Of a stretch of DNA of 23,839 nucleotides, positions 14,034 through 23,453 are shown in pieces. The stretch spans positions 1 through 23,839 of IMG/VR virus record IMGVR_UViG_3300035698_000679; one strand, written 5' to 3'. A program made the translations under genes and the position numbers. Every line of letters begins with the position of its first letter. Position 1 is the stretch's first letter. A model generated the notes under the pieces. It ran no database searches. It was not told the DNA's origin and saw only the letters and a program-made list of their open reading frames with translations. Source of the DNA: a virus.

Positions 14034-14522
14034 CTATACCATCCTTCCATCAGCATCAAGACCTAGTACAGCCTTGTAATCAAACACAGGGCATGTCTTA
14101 CCTGCATCAAATTCAATGTGGCCATGGAAGGTAAGTTTATTGTCATAGGCTTCATTGATAGTCTGACAGAGCTGCTTGAGTTTAAGTAGCGACTGAGGTG
14201 TGAAGTGTTTACTACCACCTACACAGATAGCAATAGAGTTAGTATTGTAGTTCTTCTGAGCAGCAGGGATTTTAGTAAGAGGTCGTCCTGTCTGAAGCAC
14301 ACCATCCTTACGGATGTAATAATGGTAGCCGACATCGGCAAACCTACGGGCAATATGCCAAGCTCGGATAACAGCTACGTCATCATGGGTAGGTGTGTCA
14401 CTATCACTACAGTGAACAACCACCCTAGTGACGTTACGTTTAGGGGCGTTGAAGGAGATAGGGGTAGGCTCAGTTAGAAGTTTTCTAACGTGATGCCAGA
14501 GTTGTACTATGTATCGTGTCAT
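14034..14522 (-). CDS. N-acetylmuramoyl-L-alanine amidase endolysin (T7 gp3.5-like)
   Basis: A 162-residue zinc amidase of the Amidase_2 family that cuts the bond between MurNAc and L-Ala in peptidoglycan at lysis. Zinc ligands by comparison with T7 lysozyme are H37 (VVVHCS), H135 (HGHIE) and C144 (GKTCP). K142 and Y66 (GYHYY) match the catalytic Lys and Tyr. It carries about 30 more N-terminal residues than T7 lysozyme, basic but without a signal peptide, so it would depend on a holin. T7 lysozyme also inhibits its RNA polymerase, but no phage RNA polymerase is seen in this window. The start overlaps the end of the giant ejection protein gene by 38 bases. Confidence 0.92.
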   Translation of the reverse strand: MTRYIVQLWHHVRKLLTEPTPISFNAPKRNVTRVVVHCSDSDTPTHDDVAVIRAWHIARRFADVGYHYYIRKDGVLQTGRPLTKIPAAQKNYNTNSIAICVGGSKHFTPQSLLKLKQLCQTINEAYDNKLTFHGHIEFDAGKTCPVFDYKAVLGLDADGRMV

Positions 14523-17500
14523 TATATTCTCGTTTCCATTGGTTATATGTTGGGCGTTTATTCATGTCGTATCGGTTGTCTTCATAGTCCTCGGGTAGGT
14601 ATCTACCTGTAGATAACATATACGCATTCCTACGCATACGAGCGGATCCCCCGTCTTTACGTCTACCGGCTTGGCTATCCATAACCTCGTAGGCTGCCCG
14701 CTCAAAGTCACGCTGGTTGATTGCCTCTCGTAGTCCTGTAAATTTAGAGAACCTAGTCTTACCTAGCTGATAGGACATACTTGTTAGGGCTTCTTGGCGA
14801 GCTGGGGTTAACTCATTAAAGGTAGGAATAAGATCCTGTGCATCACCAATAGCGATGTCATAAGAGACCTGTAGTAAGCTCTCCGCTTCATCTAAGGTAA
14901 TGGATACCTGATTACTGTGCACTGCATCAAAGTCTTTAGTCATACCTGCACGTTCCCACGAGGCTCTAGCTGTAGAGTCATCCATGTTGAAGCCATATCC
15001 AACAGTACGAATACCTCCGGTATCATCGTATGCCTCTGTACGAAAGCCCTCATCCTCTTTGATAAGCTCAAGCAGTGATGGTGTCGTCTCAGGGCGGGCT
15101 CCCGGAGTACGAGTACGAGTTGGTCCTGATGTACGCTCACCCCCGATAATATCAATCTCCTCTTGAGATAAAGTATCTTGGGATTGGTAGCTCATAGGTT
15201 GGGTCCGAGAGAACTCTAGTACCCCTGTAGTTAACAGCTCTAGTGTGTCACGAACGCTATACGCTGTACCCTCACCAGATTCAAAGAAGAACTTGTATTG
15301 TTCTGGGATGTCCCCCTCGATAAAGTTAGTAACTGGAAGCCCTGCTTTCGAGGATTCATTAGCACGAATCACCTCAATAGTATCGGCTGCACCTAACATG
15401 TGCATCAGTTGAGTCTCTACCTTATTAGGTCGATCACCCGCAATGTTTACGAACTCATCATGCTGGTCTCGTAGGTGTTCCCCGATTAAGATGGCTTTGA
15501 CATAGGTCTCCTTTAGGTCAGACTTGTCTATATCGTGTAGTGACCCGTACTTCTCAAATAGCTGGTCCATAGGGCCTGAGAGTTCTGGGTCTAGTTGGGC
15601 GATAGATAGTAAGGCTGATTCACTAATACCAGTCTCCTGTGCTGCCCAACCAATAGCATCGTAGAACGCAGCGTCTGCACCTTGAACATCTAGTATACTA
15701 TCATCACCAGTATTAGTGTCGTATAGATAGGGAGTAGATACACCACCGTCAGGGTCTTCCCTGCTTGGACGGGCTAAGGGTTTAGAGCTCATCATATTAG
15801 TAATAACTCTGGTGATAGGGCTATACGGCGTACCGAAGTTTTGAATCACAGAGGGTCCATATTCTAGCCCAGCAACACGTTCCATTACAGTATCAAATAC
15901 ACCATTGAGCTGCTTATCAATTGTCTGTATAGCCTCTAACTTACCTACATCACCAAGGAGATCCCGCTCCTCAGTAGTATATATGTCAGCATCCTTCCCG
16001 ATAATGATTGCCTTCTTGAGATTCCTAAGTCGTTTAATCTCCTCACGGAATGGTTCGATGGTTTCGTAAACCTCAATGAATGGTGCACTCTCCTGCTCTA
16101 GCTGGGCTAATTCTTCAGACACTTCCAGAGCGTCAGCCGGTGGGACATGAGTTTCTGTTGGAGTGATGTGGCGCTGCATAGCGTCTATCTGATCTATGAT
16201 CGGGCGGATCTCTCTGTAGATATTATAGTATTGTTCCGCAGATCGGTTATCACGGCTACGTTTAACAAAGCGTTGTGTGAGCATAGAATCTTCAAAAGTA
16301 ATCGCAGGCTTCTCAGGAACTAAGCCCAGTGTTGATGCTGTATAATCGGTTACAGCACGGAAGATTGGGAATAGATTAGGGACTTCATTATCGAACACAT
16401 GCTGCATGATGATAGGCGAGAAGCTGATACCTGTGGTATTGTATACGCTTTGTGCAAACTGAGCAATAGAGGGACTCGTATATTCATTAGCCTGTAGGTG
16501 ATCAGGTAGATCCTCTAAGCCTTGTGGGACAAGAGGGAATCCACTCTGAGTGGTATTAGTTGATACATCAACTAGCGTCTGAACTACTGGCATCTTACGG
16601 CCGGGTAATTGACCTGTAGCGTATTCAACAAACTCCTTAATAATACCTCCCCTAGTTACCTCCTCCTTAAAGATAGCTTCGGCGGTATCTGGGTTGTACG
16701 CTGTGATGGCCGCTTTCAGTTGGCCCTGTATAATCTGATCTACCACCTGTATCACACCGTCATACAGGACACCAGCGAGGCGTTCTGGACTTACGTAGGG
16801 GCGAGGACGGGCTAGGCTTATATCATCCGAGATGGGGATGTTCTGTTGGATACGTTGAGTAGTAACACTCTCTTTGAGGTCGGGGTTAGCCCGCTCAGTT
16901 ACCCAAGACATAAATCCTATTGTGGCTGCGGCTGAGGCAGCCCTATCAGTTTCAAACCTAACACGGCGAGCATACCTGTCAATAGAGTTCACGGTAGTAC
17001 GTGCGAATGGTATCTTATACACCCACTTAGATACACCGGTAGCCTTAGAGCCTCGGGTCTGAAAGCGTACACCTAGCTCTAGGGCTAAGGTCAGAGACTC
17101 TTCATGTTTTCTACCTTGTGCACGGAGTTGGTTATAGTATGCAATCCTTGGTGCAAAGTCAGCCCGCTGTAACATACCGTATACAATATCTGTACCTCTA
17201 GTCCAAGCTGACTTCTCTCCGTGGATAGACTTTATGAAATCTGACATAAGCTTCTCTGGGTCCACGGCATTCGAGGTCTCTAACCACGGCACCTGATTAC
17301 CGTAACCGGCATTAGCATGTAACTCATCATATAGTTTCGGTTGGGTCTCTTTAGCTGCGAGTGCTTTCATCGGACCAAGGATATCAAACTTACGAACCCC
17401 CTTCACGTCACTATAGAACATCTTATCGATACTCTCTTGCATCCATGTCTTGAGGGCAAAGTCAGGAGCGGCTACAATAAGGACACGGTATGCCATACTA

Positions 17501-19926
17501 ATATCGTCTACACGTCTCTCACTCCAGTTCGGGTTTCCTCGCTGCATAGAGGCACCGGATAGAATGTCGTATATTTCTTTGTTTTGAATAGGGATGTCTA
17601 AGCTACCTCCATTAAACTTGAGGGTAACTGTACGTCCTTTCACCTGAGCCTCAGACACACCTTCAGGTAGAATCTCGTGAACCTTGATATGCTTACGCTT
17701 ACCGCTTGTCAGGTCCTCGATGGCCTTAGTAATCTTTGTCTTGTCTCCCGCGAAGAACATACCGAATACACCTTCATCAAAGGTGTTGTGGATAGTATCA
17801 AATATATTACGGTTAACGGCATTGGTTACGACCTGAGCACTTGTGAAGTACGCGTACTGAGCCACTACTTGGAGGAAGCTCTTGTTCTCTTTACTACTGA
17901 TCTTACGTTTCTTGAAGGGAACCACACCACCAGATAATGCACCTGCCACAGGGGTTTTAGGGTCGTAGTTAGGAACAACCTTAAACTCAGGAAGATAATT
18001 AGGGTGAGCCTCACGCCATGTTTGAGCTAGGGCAGGGGAGATCCCACCACTATCCGTCAGTTGTGTTAACATGAAGTTATGGTAAATAGACATCTGCTCA
18101 GTGAGCTGACCAGCCCAAGGCTTAGCGAGTAGTGCAGCTTCCGTAGCTTCTGCATCAGTCTGCTTGATAGTAGCACGTAGCTGTGATTGAGCTAGCATAG
18201 TGTCTAGGGAATCAGCAATCTCAGCACGGAGTTTCTTCGGTGCCTTCTTTATGATAGAGGTTTTGAGTTTAGTCATTGTCTCAACAGCACCATCCATTAC
18301 TAGATCATCATCAATCTTGCTGATGGCATTAGGGCCTGTGAGTGTACCGTCAAAGAACTGTATGATCTCGTCCTTATTACGCTTGTAGAATAGGGCAGTC
18401 TTTCGTTGGCGCTTGATCTGGTAATCTAATTGCCCTTTACGTAGGGAGCTGATGTTAGGATCTTTAAGCTCAACACGAGCTGCTTTAATCTTATCAGCAG
18501 CCTCACGACCTGCGGTTTGAATAGCCTCAGAGATACCGACCTGAGCTTCTGTCATGGTACGCTTAATGTTACGATAGTTATCTAGGGCGTTACGAGCAGC
18601 TAGTAGCTCTACGATCTCTTTATCCGTGGCACCCTCAGCTAACGCCGTGCTGAAAGCCAGCTTAGGAGTAGCCACATCTGTGGTCTGTAGGAATCCAGTC
18701 TCGAAGTTAATACCCCGAGCATAGTCCTCATCTACAAGACTCTTGACGAACCCCTGAATAATTGGACGTAGACGTTTGGATACCTGATGAGGAGCCCGCT
18801 CCACTACATCAGTAGCTCCAAAGATCTTTGTATTGGTGACACGATTACCGAAGCGGTAGATCTTATCGAGGATCTCAAACTCATCAACGTAGTTAGTACG
18901 AAACTTACTAACTCCAGATAGAGAAGTCATACCGTCCTCAGCAACCTTCATACTCCGTTGTAACTCAGGCTGGAGTACAGCGTCACTGAAAGCGTATCCT
19001 ACGGTTTGAGGCACATCTGCTTTACCAAACACTCCAGCCGTGTACTTCATTCCCCCAAGTGCTGTACCTAGTAGTATGTCATCTAGTATGGCAACCCCTT
19101 TGTAGGTACCGGGGCGAAGCTTATCCTCTTCATCTGCGAATAGACTACCAAACGTAGTATCGGGACTCTGTACAAACCAAGAGCCTAACGCAAAGTCTAC
19201 ATCAGTATTGATAAGTTCCTTACCCACTTCTTTTGCCTTGAGCTTAGAATCAGTGATGTCTGGGATAGCAGTCTTACGAGTAGCTTGACGTTGGAGTGCC
19301 CCCTTAGTCGCGACGGTAGTACCGGCACCCATGATAGATAAGAAGTCAGTGACGTTATCCTCACCTTCGTTCTCCTCAAAGAAGGGGAACATATCTTGGA
19401 AACTTTCCTTGATACCTGTTGAAGTATCCTCAGCAATATCTGCCATGACGCCCTGCCATTTACGGCTCCAACTACTATCTTCACCGAGAGCTTCGTCTTT
19501 CACCGCATCGCCCTGAAAGAGCAGGCTAGCCACTCCTGTGGGCGTAGCCACCATACCAGCAAGTGCTTTGACACCTGCGTTTCCACCCAGCTTCAAGCCT
19601 TCTGTGGCGACTGCCATAGCAGTAGACCCAAACGTGGCTTGAGCACCCCCAGCTTCATCTTCGACAGCTTGACTTACATCAGAGAGTGCCTCTGTGATAG
19701 GTGCAGTAACGGTATCGACAGCACTATTCACTGATGTGAATGTATCCATCATACTAATAGCACCTTGTGTGAACAGCCCAAAGCTGTCCTCTACAGGTGT
19801 CCCTAGTTCAGATTCTATCTCATCAAACTCATCAAGGGGTGATACAGGTTGAGGCCCTAGTAGCGCCTCGGCATCCGTAGTAGGTGTAGACTCTGGTTCG
19901 GGTCCAAGTAAATCGAGGTAATTCAT
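14485..19926 (-). CDS. Giant ejection/internal virion protein with C-terminal GH24 lysozyme domain
   Basis: An 1813-residue protein, by size and position an internal virion protein ejected with the DNA, like T7 gp16. Near the C-terminus, about residues 1615-1785, lies a T4-lysozyme-like GH24 domain with E1626 (EDEGF), D1635 and T1641 (GGIRTVGYGF) in the same spacing as E11, D20 and T26 of T4 lysozyme. It should therefore cut peptidoglycan during entry. The N-terminal 200 residues are acidic with weakly hydrophobic Ala/Gly helices. A central region (LELGVRFQTRGS... IPFARTTVNSIDR) recalls large polyvalent-protein domains such as LPD38, from memory. Much of the rest is charged helix. In T7 gp16 the muralytic domain is N-terminal, so the order is reversed here. 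No frameshift is seen. Confidence 0.9.
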   Translation of the reverse strand: MNYLDLLGPEPESTPTTDAEALLGPQPVSPLDEFDEIESELGTPVEDSFGLFTQGAISMMDTFTSVNSAVDTVTAPITEALSDVSQAVEDEAGGAQATFGSTAMAVATEGLKLGGNAGVKALAGMVATPTGVASLLFQGDAVKDEALGEDSSWSRKWQGVMADIAEDTSTGIKESFQDMFPFFEENEGEDNVTDFLSIMGAGTTVATKGALQRQATRKTAIPDITDSKLKAKEVGKELINTDVDFALGSWFVQSPDTTFGSLFADEEDKLRPGTYKGVAILDDILLGTALGGMKYTAGVFGKADVPQTVGYAFSDAVLQPELQRSMKVAEDGMTSLSGVSKFRTNYVDEFEILDKIYRFGNRVTNTKIFGATDVVERAPHQVSKRLRPIIQGFVKSLVDEDYARGINFETGFLQTTDVATPKLAFSTALAEGATDKEIVELLAARNALDNYRNIKRTMTEAQVGISEAIQTAGREAADKIKAARVELKDPNISSLRKGQLDYQIKRQRKTALFYKRNKDEIIQFFDGTLTGPNAISKIDDDLVMDGAVETMTKLKTSIIKKAPKKLRAEIADSLDTMLAQSQLRATIKQTDAEATEAALLAKPWAGQLTEQMSIYHNFMLTQLTDSGGISPALAQTWREAHPNYLPEFKVVPNYDPKTPVAGALSGGVVPFKKRKISSKENKSFLQVVAQYAYFTSAQVVTNAVNRNIFDTIHNTFDEGVFGMFFAGDKTKITKAIEDLTSGKRKHIKVHEILPEGVSEAQVKGRTVTLKFNGGSLDIPIQNKEIYDILSGASMQRGNPNWSERRVDDISMAYRVLIVAAPDFALKTWMQESIDKMFYSDVKGVRKFDILGPMKALAAKETQPKLYDELHANAGYGNQVPWLETSNAVDPEKLMSDFIKSIHGEKSAWTRGTDIVYGMLQRADFAPRIAYYNQLRAQGRKHEESLTLALELGVRFQTRGSKATGVSKWVYKIPFARTTVNSIDRYARRVRFETDRAASAAATIGFMSWVTERANPDLKESVTTQRIQQNIPISDDISLARPRPYVSPERLAGVLYDGVIQVVDQIIQGQLKAAITAYNPDTAEAIFKEEVTRGGIIKEFVEYATGQLPGRKMPVVQTLVDVSTNTTQSGFPLVPQGLEDLPDHLQANEYTSPSIAQFAQSVYNTTGISFSPIIMQHVFDNEVPNLFPIFRAVTDYTASTLGLVPEKPAITFEDSMLTQRFVKRSRDNRSAEQYYNIYREIRPIIDQIDAMQRHITPTETHVPPADALEVSEELAQLEQESAPFIEVYETIEPFREEIKRLRNLKKAIIIGKDADIYTTEERDLLGDVGKLEAIQTIDKQLNGVFDTVMERVAGLEYGPSVIQNFGTPYSPITRVITNMMSSKPLARPSREDPDGGVSTPYLYDTNTGDDSILDVQGADAAFYDAIGWAAQETGISESALLSIAQLDPELSGPMDQLFEKYGSLHDIDKSDLKETYVKAILIGEHLRDQHDEFVNIAGDRPNKVETQLMHMLGAADTIEVIRANESSKAGLPVTNFIEGDIPEQYKFFFESGEGTAYSVRDTLELLTTGVLEFSRTQPMSYQSQDTLSQEEIDIIGGERTSGPTRTRTPGARPETTPSLLELIKEDEGFRTEAYDDTGGIRTVGYGFNMDDSTARASWERAGMTKDFDAVHSNQVSITLDEAESLLQVSYDIAIGDAQDLIPTFNELTPARQEALTSMSYQLGKTRFSKFTGLREAINQRDFERAAYEVMDSQAGRRKDGGSARMRRNAYMLSTGRYLPEDYEDNRYDMNKRPTYNQWKREYNDTIHSTTLASR

Positions 19927-19948
19927 TATATACCATTCGTTAATGTTA

Positions 19949-21190
19949 TTAGTTAGATAGGGCTTGTAACTCAGCCTTAGCCTTAGCCCATGTTTCTGGG
20001 GTACGGTTAGTTTTGTAGCGATCTATGATTGCCTTTGCCTCTGGGGATACTGCCTCAGTTGTAGGCTTCTCTTTGGTCTCGGGTTTAGGTTTCTCTTTAG
20101 GGTCTGCTGTTAGCCCACTAATCAGTGCTGCAAACTTAGGATCAGACTTTTGTAGCTTCACCACTTGACGAGCTTCGCCTCGTGTGAATACCCCAGCTTC
20201 TTTACTGAACGGGTTAAAGGGCCTACCGATGATAGCTTCAATGTCTTTGTCTACTTGCATTAGCATTTCAAGACCCTCCTTCTGAGTATTACCTCTGGAG
20301 TATGAGCTAGATGGGGGATTCAATATATTGTTCTTAGCAGTAATGTACCGGTACCCTAGTCCCGCTACTTCAGCAGAACGAAGGCTAGATTTATTTGAGT
20401 TCTCGATGCGAGTCTCGTTACCTAGGTACTTGGTGAAGGCAGCAAACTGACCTGCGTACTGGGTCGCTGTTGTACGTTTGTTGTTCCCTGCCCCTGTAAT
20501 TGGGAAGTTAATGTTACCATCTTTAACAAGAGCCTTGAACGCATCCTCAGGAACCCTATCATCTGCAAAGACGATAGTGCCTGCGGTTACTGCGTCATCA
20601 GTCTTTCGGTCCTTCTGTTTAAGGGCTCGGTCCTCAACAGCAATGAGTTCTTTACTCATCATCCCAAGGGCCTTTGCAGCATCCTCAGGCTTTCCTGTAG
20701 TTAAGAGAATCCTATTCGAGATATACGACTCCCTAGGGATCTCTCCTGCGGCTACCTTCTCAGTATAAGTCTGCCCGAGTAACTCAGGAGTCTGGGGAAT
20801 ACCCTTAGTGGTATCGCCTAGTGCCTCACCGGGTATGGTAAGCTCAGGTAGGAGACGACTAAAGTCTGGCTTACCCTTCTGCTTCATCTCATACTCATAC
20901 GCTAGCATATCCTTAGCGTCTCTAGCATTAGCTAATCGCTCTGATACTTTTGCTGACATCTCCGCATCAAAGCGGGCGTCTTCACGATCGTAATTAGTCT
21001 CAATACGACTGGCTTCAATCGCTCGGGTGTCTTTGATACGACCATCTTCAACCTGATACTGACGCTCCATACGCTCGTCGGCACGGTCGAGTTCTTTAAG
21101 CTTGATCTTTTCAGCAGCACGACGCTGGCGGTTCTCAGCGGAGATCTCACCTAGTCGGCCAATGAAGTGACTCTTCATAATACTACTCAT
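19949..21190 (-). CDS. Charged helical protein, probable internal virion protein
   Basis: A 413-residue protein. Residues about 10-110 are dense in Arg, Glu, Asp and Lys with helical spacing, likely coiled coil. The middle is globular, with segments like PELTIPGEALGDTTKG and later VAGLGYRYITAKNNIL. Near the end is a Pro/Lys/Glu-rich linker (KEKPKPETKEKPTTEA) followed by a short helix. It lies directly upstream of the giant ejection protein, so it is probably an ejection or tail-lumen protein such as a T7 gp15 counterpart; this is inference from order. ATG 21190, with GGAG upstream, overlaps the previous stop by 8 bases. A second ATG at 21178 is possible. Confidence 0.8.
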   Translation of the reverse strand: MSSIMKSHFIGRLGEISAENRQRRAAEKIKLKELDRADERMERQYQVEDGRIKDTRAIEASRIETNYDREDARFDAEMSAKVSERLANARDAKDMLAYEYEMKQKGKPDFSRLLPELTIPGEALGDTTKGIPQTPELLGQTYTEKVAAGEIPRESYISNRILLTTGKPEDAAKALGMMSKELIAVEDRALKQKDRKTDDAVTAGTIVFADDRVPEDAFKALVKDGNINFPITGAGNNKRTTATQYAGQFAAFTKYLGNETRIENSNKSSLRSAEVAGLGYRYITAKNNILNPPSSSYSRGNTQKEGLEMLMQVDKDIEAIIGRPFNPFSKEAGVFTRGEARQVVKLQKSDPKFAALISGLTADPKEKPKPETKEKPTTEAVSPEAKAIIDRYKTNRTPETWAKAKAELQALSN

Positions 21191-21689
21191 TACCCATTAC
21201 TCCACTAATTTGTACTTTTGGTTGAGGCTCGACAGGGGGCTCAGGAGCCTTATCTTTAGCTGGGGCCTTTGCAGCTTGGTACTGTTTGTGTTCACTTAAC
21301 AGTTTACCTAGCTTTGCTTGTTTCTTACTAGGACGTTTATACTTGATCTTCGTAGGGTCTACACCTTGGGACATACCCGTGGCTACAACCATAGCAAGAG
21401 CCTTCTTAGCTGATAGGGCTGCCACATCAGGGGTTATCTTACCATCTGCAAAGCTCTTCATCAATATGCTATTAGTAATGTCTGAGGCATACACACCTTG
21501 CTCTAGGGCTACAGCAATGGTAGGTGCTGTGTGCTTGTCTGTTAGACGCTGCATAATAAAGCCCATAGCTTCGTGCTCAGTGGTGTACTCAGGAGGGCGT
21601 TCATATGGTAGGTTTCCCGGTGCAGCAGTTAGACTCTGGCCCGGAATAGGACGATCAAAGGTTAGATCATCATTAGGTTTAAGCGGCAT
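21183..21689 (-). CDS. Conserved-type phage protein with N-terminal IPGQSLT motif, unknown
   Basis: The frame opens as far up as 21842, but GGGAGG at 21698-21703 sits 8 bases before ATG 21689, and the upstream part is the shadow of the preceding gene. The start is therefore taken at 21689, giving 168 residues. The N-terminus RPIPGQSLTAAPGNLPYERPP followed by TTEHEAM recalls a protein family seen in many marine phages, from memory, of unknown function. The middle is helical, and the C-terminus is a Lys/Pro/Ala-rich tail (APAKDKAPEPPVEPQPK), probably disordered. Position among virion genes suggests a structural or assembly role. Confidence 0.78.
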   Translation of the reverse strand: MPLKPNDDLTFDRPIPGQSLTAAPGNLPYERPPEYTTEHEAMGFIMQRLTDKHTAPTIAVALEQGVYASDITNSILMKSFADGKITPDVAALSAKKALAMVVATGMSQGVDPTKIKYKRPSKKQAKLGKLLSEHKQYQAAKAPAKDKAPEPPVEPQPKVQISGVMGNE

Positions 21690-22032
21690 TGGTTGGGCCT
21701 CCCTGTGAAATCTGGTAAATAATACGGAGCCATTCAGCATTAGCGTCCGAAGCATCCGCAGCGCGGATAGCTTGGTTGCTTTGATGGGCTCGTTGGGTTT
21801 CGTTAATTGTACCTGAGGCTGTATCAATATCCATCTCATCAATATAATTAGTCTGTGGGGACATTACACCACCACCTGAGGCACCACCACCACTACTAGA
21901 GTCACCACTACTTAGTAGTGATACCCCTTTCTTAGCGATGTCAATAATACCTTCACCGTCAGTTAGGTCTACAAAAAAATCATCTACGTCATTGTAGACG
22001 TCTACGATATCTCCAAAAAAGTCATCGAACAT
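21679..22032 (-). CDS. Small acidic protein with Gly/Ser linker, unknown
   Basis: A 117-residue protein. The N-terminus is highly acidic (MFDDFFGDIVDVYNDVDDFF), then comes a helix IIDIAKKGVSLL, a Ser/Gly linker (GDSSSGGGASGGGV) and a helical C-terminal part ending AEWLRIIYQISQGGPTNAA. The two-part design with a flexible linker suggests an adaptor or scaffold-like virion component, which is inference. Its ATG overlaps the stop of the Q/N-rich repeat protein (TAATG), and its end overlaps the next gene by 11 bases. No family is recognised. Confidence 0.75.
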   Translation of the reverse strand: MFDDFFGDIVDVYNDVDDFFVDLTDGEGIIDIAKKGVSLLSSGDSSSGGGASGGGVMSPQTNYIDEMDIDTASGTINETQRAHQSNQAIRAADASDANAEWLRIIYQISQGGPTNAA

Positions 22033-23453
22033 TAGCTGTCATCTCCAAACATGTTGAGTATGTCGTGCAGTAAATCTGCGTACCCTCGTCCCTCTGCTAC
22101 TTCAGCAGCGTTCTGAAAGTTCTGGTTATTCAAACTTGTGTTGTATTCGAACTCCGTAGCTGCAAGAGCTAACCGGAGGTTACGTTCTTCCGCGGTTTGA
22201 GACGCACTGAAAGACCACTGTGCATCATCACGAAGAGATTGCCATAGTGCATTAAGGCTATAAGAGCTAAGGTTAAATCCATTTTGTACATTCAATTGGT
22301 TGGTAGCGTTAATAGACGCTGTGTTAGCGGTATTGATATTCCTACGCCAAGTGGCGTTGGCTTGATCAATTTGAGTTTGCATGTTAGCATTGAACTGTTC
22401 CCGTTGGAAGCTGGTAGTAGTATTAAACTTTTCTACTGCCACACGTTGTTGTTCATTAAACATGTCTGCTTGAACTTCAATCTGTGCTCCAGCCAGTTCC
22501 ATACGATTAGCTTCAGCAACATTGAATTGTTCCATACCAGCAACGCGGTTAGCATTCTGGGTAGTAATGTCTGATACAAGCTGGGCTTGGAACATTGAGA
22601 TCTGTTGACCGCTTGAGGCATTGAATTGTTTAGCTGCATTGATGGCTGCTTGATCAGTCAGTAGTGCCTGTTGTCGGAACTGAGCGTTAGTCAGTGAGGT
22701 CTGTTGACGGTTAGCTAAATTAGCCATATCCATTTGGAAATACGTCTGGGCATCAGGGGCTGCAATCTGAATAGCAGACTGTTGGATGGCTTCCGTGATA
22801 GCCCCTATACCAATAGAGCTGTTGCGTAGGCCACGAGCAGCCATAGAATCATTAGCTAGACGAGCAGCACCTTGTGCCCACTCGGGAATAGCATTACCAT
22901 CAGTATCGTTATACAGTTTTGTTAGTTGACCTACCATTGTAGCAAGCTCGGATACTGTACCTTGAGCCGCTTGGGCTGTAGCAGTAGTCCCTACATCTGT
23001 GCTAAGTGCAGCGTTGTATTGTCCAGCCGCAGGATTTAAGTAGGTCATACCTGTGTTAGGGTCAATGGCTAGGGCGTTAGTTGGGGCAGCCATAGGAACC
23101 ATAGTGGGGGCGGCTATTGCAGTAGGTGCAGCCACCGCAGTAGGAGCTACCATTGGGTTGTAATTAACCAGCTCACCTTGTTGAACTTGCATGGTCTGGG
23201 GTACCATCTCTGTACCTACAGGTAGGACTGGGTTTTGGATCTGGTTAGCTAGATACTCGTTTACTGTGTTAGGAGTAGACAGTGGGGTAGCTTCCCAGCC
23301 AGCACCCTGTTGGGATACCACAGCATCGTACTGTGCCTTAGCTGCGGGGTTAGCTTGTAGCCAGCTGTCTGCCTCTCCAGCACCAAAGGCTTGGCCTGAG
23401 TACCCGAGGTTGACGGCTAGTTGGTGTGCGTTATTATATGGGTTAGTACTCAT
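22032..23453 (-). CDS. Q/N-rich hendecad-repeat virion protein
   Basis: A 473-residue protein very rich in Ala, Gln and Asn with no Cys. Residues 100-125 hold an Ala-Pro-Thr repeat, probably a flexible linker. Residues 243-396 consist of fourteen back-to-back 11-residue units beginning with a hydrophobic-x-N pattern (MAN, LTN, LTD, QFN, MFQ, and so on). Hendecad spacing favours long, nearly straight helices that pack as right-handed coiled coils, so a fibrous or tube-lining trimer or higher oligomer is likely. Located just before the ejection-protein genes, it may be an internal core, tail-tube-lining or needle-like component; the exact place is inference. The start overlaps the stop of the upstream membrane protein (ATGA). 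Confidence 0.8.
   Translation of the reverse strand: MSTNPYNNAHQLAVNLGYSGQAFGAGEADSWLQANPAAKAQYDAVVSQQGAGWEATPLSTPNTVNEYLANQIQNPVLPVGTEMVPQTMQVQQGELVNYNPMVAPTAVAAPTAIAAPTMVPMAAPTNALAIDPNTGMTYLNPAAGQYNAALSTDVGTTATAQAAQGTVSELATMVGQLTKLYNDTDGNAIPEWAQGAARLANDSMAARGLRNSSIGIGAITEAIQQSAIQIAAPDAQTYFQMDMANLANRQQTSLTNAQFRQQALLTDQAAINAAKQFNASSGQQISMFQAQLVSDITTQNANRVAGMEQFNVAEANRMELAGAQIEVQADMFNEQQRVAVEKFNTTTSFQREQFNANMQTQIDQANATWRRNINTANTASINATNQLNVQNGFNLSSYSLNALWQSLRDDAQWSFSASQTAEERNLRLALAATEFEYNTSLNNQNFQNAAEVAEGRGYADLLHDILNMFGDDS
22266..22727 (-). repeat. Fourteen tandem 33-base units encoding 11-residue repeats
   Basis: Units start at residues 243, 254, 265, 276, 287, 298, 309, 320, 331, 342, 353, 364, 375 and 386 of the host protein. 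Examples are QFNASSGQQIS, QFNVAEANRME and KFNTTTSFQRE. The third position is Asn or Asp in 12 of 14 units (Gln in one, Gly in another). The DNA copies have diverged, so this is an old protein-level repeat rather than a recent expansion. Confidence 0.8.
23079..23147 (-). repeat. Ala-Pro-Thr linker repeat
   Basis: Encodes residues 103-125 of the Q/N-rich protein, with APT at 103, 109, 115 and 123. The first three are 6 residues apart (APTAVA, APTAIA, APTMVP) and the DNA copies are similar. It probably encodes an extended linker between an N-terminal globular part and the helical repeat. Confidence 0.7.

Noticed and set aside
21286-21708. 140-residue plus-strand frame within the leftward virion block
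   Set aside because: It lies opposite a well-supported minus-strand gene with a clear ribosome site, has no operon context and looks like a shadow frame.
21690-21842. Upstream extension of the IPGQSLT protein
   Set aside because: This part overlaps the preceding gene in another frame, and GGGAGG points to ATG 21689.
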